Part shown: positions 36,795 to 41,050 of the stretch, in pieces | Layout: each line of letters starts with the position of its first letter | Position numbering within the stretch: the first letter of the stretch is position 1 | From: an uncultured Clostridium sp. | GTDB taxonomy: Bacteria > Bacillota > Clostridia > TANB77 > CAG-508 | Direction of reading: 5' to 3' | DNA length: 41,050 nucleotides | NCBI GenBank assembly: GCA_946409935.1 | Contig: CAMJYG010000019.1 | Location: 1 to 41,050, forward strand | The notes under the pieces: generated by a model | The model's database searches: none | Told to the model about the DNA's origin: nothing | The model's input: only the letters and a program-made list of their open reading frames with translations | Program-made: the position numbers and the translations under genes

Positions 36795-38826
36795 ATGAAT
36801 AAGGAACAAATTTTAGATTTATTAGATGCACTAAAATGGGATGATTTTAAATCAGTTATAAAATACTCAGACATAGAAGTAAAAGAAGATAATACTCTTG
36901 ATATTGAAAAATCTAAGCGAGAACAAATCTTAAGAAATATAATGTCTAAAATAGAAGTGGGGGATTATGATTTTTTTAATTCTCAAAGGTATAACAAGAA
37001 ATATAAAAATGAATATGTAAAACTAATGTCGTTTTCAAGCAAAATAGATGATATAAAGCAAATTGTTAGTGAACACAAGAAATTAAAGTTAAATTCATTT
37101 CAAATAAGAAGATTGATAATCGCAACTCATCAAAGTAGCTATATTAGGGAAATTATTGAAAATAAAGCAACCGTTAGTGAAATGAAGCTTAATAGTTCAG
37201 ATTTAGTGCAATTAATTTCTGAAATAGGTGAAAAATATATAATAAGTATAATTGAAGATAAAGATAAAATAAAGCAATTTAAATTTGGTAATTCTAAATT
37301 AACACAACTTATTATTGCAACAAAAAACAAAAAATATATAAAAAAAATTATTGAAGATAGTGAAAAAAGAAAATTATATAAACTAAAATCATCTAACTTA
37401 ACTGATTTGATAAGTGAAACTAGTCCAAAATATATTGAAGAAATATTAAATAATGCAGAAAAAATAGACGAATACAATTTAGATATTTATGACATATTTG
37501 AATTAATAAAAGCTACAAAGGATTACGAATATATAAAAAGTATTATCGGCGTTGATGAAAAACGAGAAGAATTGGATTTGATTGCAAATGACTTGATAGA
37601 ATTAGTATTAGCAACTGAAAATAAACAGTATATTTTGGATATTTTAGAGGAAAGAGAAAAAGTTGTTTCAAATTTACTAGATAAAAAATATATGGCACAT
37701 TTACTGTTTTTAACACAGAAAAAAGAGTATATACAGGAAAATGTTAAAAAATTTCTACCTAATTGGGATAGTGTTCCACAAAACAAAGATGTAAAAATTA
37801 ATTTGCCAAAGAAAATGACAGTAGGAGTAGAGATAGAAACACAAGGAGTACATAGTAATGCAATAAAAAAGCTTACTAATATTATAGGAAAAGGTTGGGT
37901 GTGTAAGAGTGATGCAAGTTTAGGGGAGGAAGATGAAGAAGAAGGTGGAGTAGAAGTTACATCTCCAATAATGACAGGTGATTTTGATAAAGCAACAGAT
38001 GAGTTAGAAATGGTTTGCAATAGGCTAGATATGTTACGGTCAACATTCATCAAGTAGATGTGGAGGACATGTTCATATAGGAGCTGATTTTTTAACAACA
38101 AAGCAAAGTTGGGATAATTTAAAGGAAATTATAAAAAATACAGAAAAAATATTATACATTATAAGTAATAAAGCAGGAGAAATACCAAGAGATGGCATTT
38201 TTGAGTATGCGAAGCCAAGTCTAGGAGATTTTGAAGAATTACATAATAGAGAAACTATAAATTTAGAAAATGAAGAAGATTTAAAGAAATTATCATGGAA
38301 AATTCAGGAAGACAAGTATTATGGTATTAATTTTAAAAATGTAGGAGAAAGAAGAAATACTGTAGAATTTAGATATTCAAATGGTCCTAAAGATGCTAAA
38401 ACGTGGATTGAAAATATAAATTTATACGGAGGAATAATGAATGCAGCAGAAACCTTAGCTATAATTCAAGGAAAAAGAGAAGAACAAAGAACAGAACATG
38501 AGAAAAAAATTTTAAATCAATTTGAAATTATAAAAGATAAAAATGCAACATACGAAGAAAAGCTTAATGCATTATTATACATCAGTATTCCAAATGAAAA
38601 AGATAGAGATATTTATAGAGAAAGATACTATGAAAATCTAAGATTAATTAATTTAAATCCAAAATTTAAAAAGCGATTTTTAGAATACTTTGAAGAAGAT
38701 AAAATAAGTAGTGATGAAATTGCAGAAACAGTATTTAGAGGAAAAGATAGAGTAAAGGGATATGAATTTAGTGAATATAATGCTGGAGTTTATTGGCTAG
38801 ATAATGATGATAAATCATTATGGTGA
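36795..38826 (+). CDS. Amidoligase-family enzyme; +1 shift at CGG codon
   Basis: From ATG 36795 the frame stops at 38055-38057, just after an in-frame CGG at 38037-38039. Skipping the C gives RLDML-G-QHSSSRCGGHVHIGAD and the frame continues to 38826; the product is 676 residues. Residues 1-335 form a repetitive helical region (repeated SDLIELI/KYI-IIED units). The amidoligase domain follows: VGVEIETQG, GWVCKSDASL, GGVEVTSPIM, CGGHVHIGAD, then YGINFKNV-ERRNTVEFRYSN. Both halves are needed: the first lacks the catalytic His part, the second lacks the EIE acid motif. Amidoligases (ATP-grasp-like/GCS-like fold) form amide bonds on peptides or polymers; substrate unknown. Confidence 0.8.
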
Positions 38827-38830
38827 TTAA

Positions 38831-38853
38831 AGTTTGAAAAATAATTACAATTT
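38831..38853 (+). repeat. Left-arm fragment of the AGTTTGAAAAA palindrome family
   Basis: 23 bases (AGTTTGAAAAATAATTACAA and TTT) identical to the start of the element at 27312. They run directly into AAAGGAATG-N9-ATG-TGA, a leader with a one-codon frame. Confidence 0.5.
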
Positions 38854-38909
38854 AAAGGAATGTGATTAATTATGTGAGTTATGCAAAGCAAGAAAGGAAG
38901 GAGTTTTAA

Positions 38910-39302
38910 ATGTTAAAAAAAATAATTATAGTAGAAGATAATAATCAATATCAATATGATAGTTTAGAAGATGTTGTAAAAGAATTAATTGATGAAAATT
39001 TTTACAATATGTCACAAGAAGAAAAAGGTAAGAAAATGGAAATGAAGGCTTTGGCAAATTGCCTAAATAATGAAATGAAGATAATAAAAGACATTGATGG
39101 TCAAAGTATAGAAGGCAAATTTATAATCAAAGATGAAATTACATACATACTTTCTTTGTTAACAACAGGAAATATATTGTTATTAGAAAGAATAGATTCA
39201 AATATTTTTACAAAAGATATTGATAAATCAAATTTTAATGATAATTATATAATAGTAAATACCTTTGCCGATGAATTGCTTAAAAAGTATTGTAATTTAT
39301 AG
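38910..39302 (+). CDS. Hypothetical protein
   Basis: 130 residues; no family recognised. ATG follows AAAGGAAGGAG with ideal spacing, so the gene is probably real. IIIVEDNNQYQYDSLEDVVKE at the N-terminus, then helical and acidic; no signal peptide or membrane segment. It is about 80 bases after the amidoligase gene. Confidence 0.7.
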   Translation: MLKKIIIVEDNNQYQYDSLEDVVKELIDENFYNMSQEEKGKKMEMKALANCLNNEMKIIKDIDGQSIEGKFIIKDEITYILSLLTTGNILLLERIDSNIFTKDIDKSNFNDNYIIVNTFADELLKKYCNL

Positions 39303-39415
39303 AAAAAAATGTTAAAATACATTATGTAAATATATGTACTACAATAGGTTAAGTTATTTCGTCATATTTTGGATGAAATGCCTTTTTGTACCTTGAGAAA
39401 GGGATGTTGAAATAT

Positions 39416-39796
39416 ATGAATAATAACAAATATTTAGAATACTACATGGATTCTAAGGTTTATTCAAATAAGGAAATTCAAAATAGCATATCTGAAACAA
39501 AAAAACAATTTCCAAAGAAGGATATAAATGTAAATATACATTTAAATGAGTTTGGAGTATATGTAATTACTTATGAATTTGAAAATAAAAATACATATTT
39601 TAACAAAATGAAGATGTTATATAAAAAAAGAAAAATGGAAATGGTACAAAAACGTAAACAAACAAAAAATAATGAAAATTATAGAGAAAGCCAAAATTTA
39701 AAAAATGCAGAAAAAATAAATAAAAGGTTTGAAAAGTATTCTGGTAATAATCGCTATGGAAAATATAAAAATACTGGGGTGTATTTGCCATACTAG
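39416..39796 (+). CDS. Hypothetical basic protein
   Basis: 126 residues from ATG 39416 (AAAGGGATG-N9-ATG leader). The N-terminal half is a mixed alpha/beta region (VNIHLNEFGVYVITYEFENK). The C-terminal half is very rich in Lys, Arg and Asn (KKRKMEMVQKRKQTKNNENY), suggesting nucleic-acid or ribosome binding. Family not recognised. Confidence 0.7.
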   Translation: MNNNKYLEYYMDSKVYSNKEIQNSISETKKQFPKKDINVNIHLNEFGVYVITYEFENKNTYFNKMKMLYKKRKMEMVQKRKQTKNNENYRESQNLKNAEKINKRFEKYSGNNRYGKYKNTGVYLPY

Positions 39797-39841
39797 ACTA
39801 GTGACTTTTGTTTGTTTTCATGCTTGGAGGTGAGATTATTT

Positions 39842-40801
39842 ATGGATAATACTAAATTCGAAAATTATAATAAGATGATTGCAAGGTTAGATTTGACACC
39901 AGAAGATAGAAATATATTATCAAATTTATTAATTAATGAACAAGATAAAACAATTAAACATGCCATGGATGAATTTTGTAAATATTTATTTGAAACAAAT
40001 CCATTTGCGGTGGAAATAGATAGGAATTCTAGATCAAAAATAATTCATAGTTTAAAAACTGTAATAATATCACAAGAATTATGCAAAAGAAAAAATCTTA
40101 ACTCTGAAGAAAGAAGAATTAACTCTATAATTGCATTATTACATGATATTGGAAGATTTGATCAAATAAGATCTTATTCAGGAACTGGACAATATTATGT
40201 TAAAGAAGGTCACCCTGAAAAAGGAGCACATTTATTATTTTCAGAAAATATGTTAATAAGAAGATTTTTATCAGATGACAGTTATGATATAATTATAGAA
40301 AATGCCATAAAATTTCATGGCGCCAAGAGTTTACCATATATTCCAGATAAAGAAGAGCTAATGTTTTGCACAATTATTCGTGATTCAGATATTCTTGAAA
40401 ACTTACTTCACAAGTCAAGATATACAAAAAAGGAATTAATGAGAAATCTCGCTATTAATGAAGAAGAACTACAGACCCTAGGTGAACAAGACATTTCTAG
40501 TAATGTGTTTCAAAGTGCATTAAACCATAGTACTGTTACTAATTCAGATAGAAAAACTAAAATAGATTTTCTAGTAGGCTACTTATGTTTAACATATGGT
40601 TTGAAATATAACGAAAGCTTAAACATATTAAAAGAAGATGGTGCTGTGCCTAGGTTATTCCAGTTAATAAAGTATACAGGTAATACAAATAATAAAATGA
40701 AAATGATTTATAAAGTTTTGGATCATTATATAAACAGCAAAACACAAAAACCAACAAAATCTAATGTTGGGGATAAAGAAAGGTGGTTGGAAGAATTATG
40801 A
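39842..40801 (+). CDS. HD-domain phosphohydrolase
   Basis: 319 residues from ATG 39842 (GGAGGTGA ribosome binding site). HD motif: IIHSLKTVIIS (first His), INSIIALLHDIGRFDQIRSY (HD pair) and EGHPEKGAHLLF (further His), with IRDSDILENLL as the closing Asp. The full metal set of the HD superfamily is present, so it is probably an active nucleotide or phosphate-ester hydrolase. The substrate is not predictable. The stop overlaps the next small gene. Confidence 0.85.
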   Translation: MDNTKFENYNKMIARLDLTPEDRNILSNLLINEQDKTIKHAMDEFCKYLFETNPFAVEIDRNSRSKIIHSLKTVIISQELCKRKNLNSEERRINSIIALLHDIGRFDQIRSYSGTGQYYVKEGHPEKGAHLLFSENMLIRRFLSDDSYDIIIENAIKFHGAKSLPYIPDKEELMFCTIIRDSDILENLLHKSRYTKKELMRNLAINEEELQTLGEQDISSNVFQSALNHSTVTNSDRKTKIDFLVGYLCLTYGLKYNESLNILKEDGAVPRLFQLIKYTGNTNNKMKMIYKVLDHYINSKTQKPTKSNVGDKERWLEEL

Positions 40802-40992
40802 TTAATACAGACTTTGAAATTGCTAATAGTATTCTAAATCAATATATTGGAAAAAAAATTATAGATGGATATACTGCAGATAGCAACGAATTAAAAAAAT
40901 TATTAGAAGAGAAAAAAGACTTAAAAGTTGAAAATACATCTTTAATAGCAAAAATTTTAGAACAATATTCAGCAGAAATTAAAAAAATATAA
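40798..40992 (+). CDS. Small hypothetical protein
   Basis: 64 residues from ATG 40798, overlapping the HD gene stop (ATGA), after AAAGGTGG. Helical, acidic and Lys-rich (NSILNQYIGKKIIDGY, LLEEKKDLKVENTSLIAKIL). No family recognised; translational coupling suggests it works with the HD hydrolase. Confidence 0.65.
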   Translation: MINTDFEIANSILNQYIGKKIIDGYTADSNELKKLLEEKKDLKVENTSLIAKILEQYSAEIKKI

Positions 40993-41050
40993 TTAAAAGG
41001 AGACCAACTATGAAAAGTCAATAGAAAAATGAAAATTTTTTAAATATTTT
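40993..41050 (+). other. Window end: ribosome binding site with a 4-codon frame
   Basis: AAAGGAGACC precedes ATG at 41010, but the frame stops at the fifth codon (TAG). Either a leader peptide, a damaged gene start or a chance site; the window ends 26 bases later. Confidence 0.3.

Overview
The window is a strongly AT-rich, densely coding chromosomal segment. It most likely comes from an uncultured, probably gut-type member of the Clostridia (Bacillota). The evidence is AT-rich third codon positions, AAAGGA/GGAGG ribosome binding sites, and conserved Firmicute blocks: PP2C phosphatase-PASTA kinase-rsgA-rpe, ymdB-spoVS, recA-recX, gap-pgk-tpiA-gpmI, and the paired Fe-S scaffold/GGGtGRT genes. 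A surface pilin-like protein carries the GITLIAL-type prepilin leader common in uncultured Clostridia. No rRNA, tRNA, CRISPR array, complete insertion sequence or prophage was seen.

Layout. 160-1625: pilin-like surface protein. 2134-5900: two divergent Xre-type regulators around a palindromic operator, then a Nudix hydrolase, two consecutive radical SAM enzymes and a possible nucleotide-binding protein. 6269-8909: dxs and ylmH, convergent with mutS2 (9030-11405, minus). 11706-16474: signalling and ribosome-assembly block stp-prkC-rsgA-rpe. 16624-18923: a membrane protein and rqcH (minus). 19375-27309: DnaB-like ATPase, ymdB, spoVS, an oligopeptide-binding protein, recA, recX, scpA and a putative cysteine amidase. 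27591-33999: lower glycolysis (gap, pgk, tpiA, gpmI) with a Nudix gene and a YezG-like gene. 34260-36020: Fe-S scaffold-like protein and GGGtGRT protein. 36318-40992: small unknown proteins, an amidoligase and an HD-domain hydrolase.

Main observation. Four genes (pilin-like, the membrane protein at 16624, rqcH, amidoligase) are interrupted, and each break falls on an in-frame CGG codon. In each case skipping only the C of CGG reads the next triplet as GGN (Gly) and restores the full-length family protein. A fifth in-frame CGG (1616) would, by the same rule, send the pilin-like protein to a stop codon two codons later, just before a hairpin. By eye I found about forty other CGG triplets on the sense strand of genes, and none is in frame. 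CGG therefore behaves here as a +1 frameshift signal (CGGN read as Gly, or C skipped) and not as an Arg codon. Recurrent C-insertion sequencing errors before GG are the main alternative. One of the affected genes is rqcH, a ribosome-rescue factor. Two other ribosome-quality-control genes (ylmH, mutS2) lie in the same window.

Intergenic regions carry dispersed short inverted-repeat elements. Two related families have GTTACA-type terminal inverted repeats around an inner 19-bp perfect stem (5971, 18955, 29978, 34073, 36108), and there is a second palindrome family starting AGTTTGAAAAA (19294, 27312, 38831). At least eight genes also share a stereotyped leader, AAAGGA(A)TG followed by 9 nt and the start ATG.
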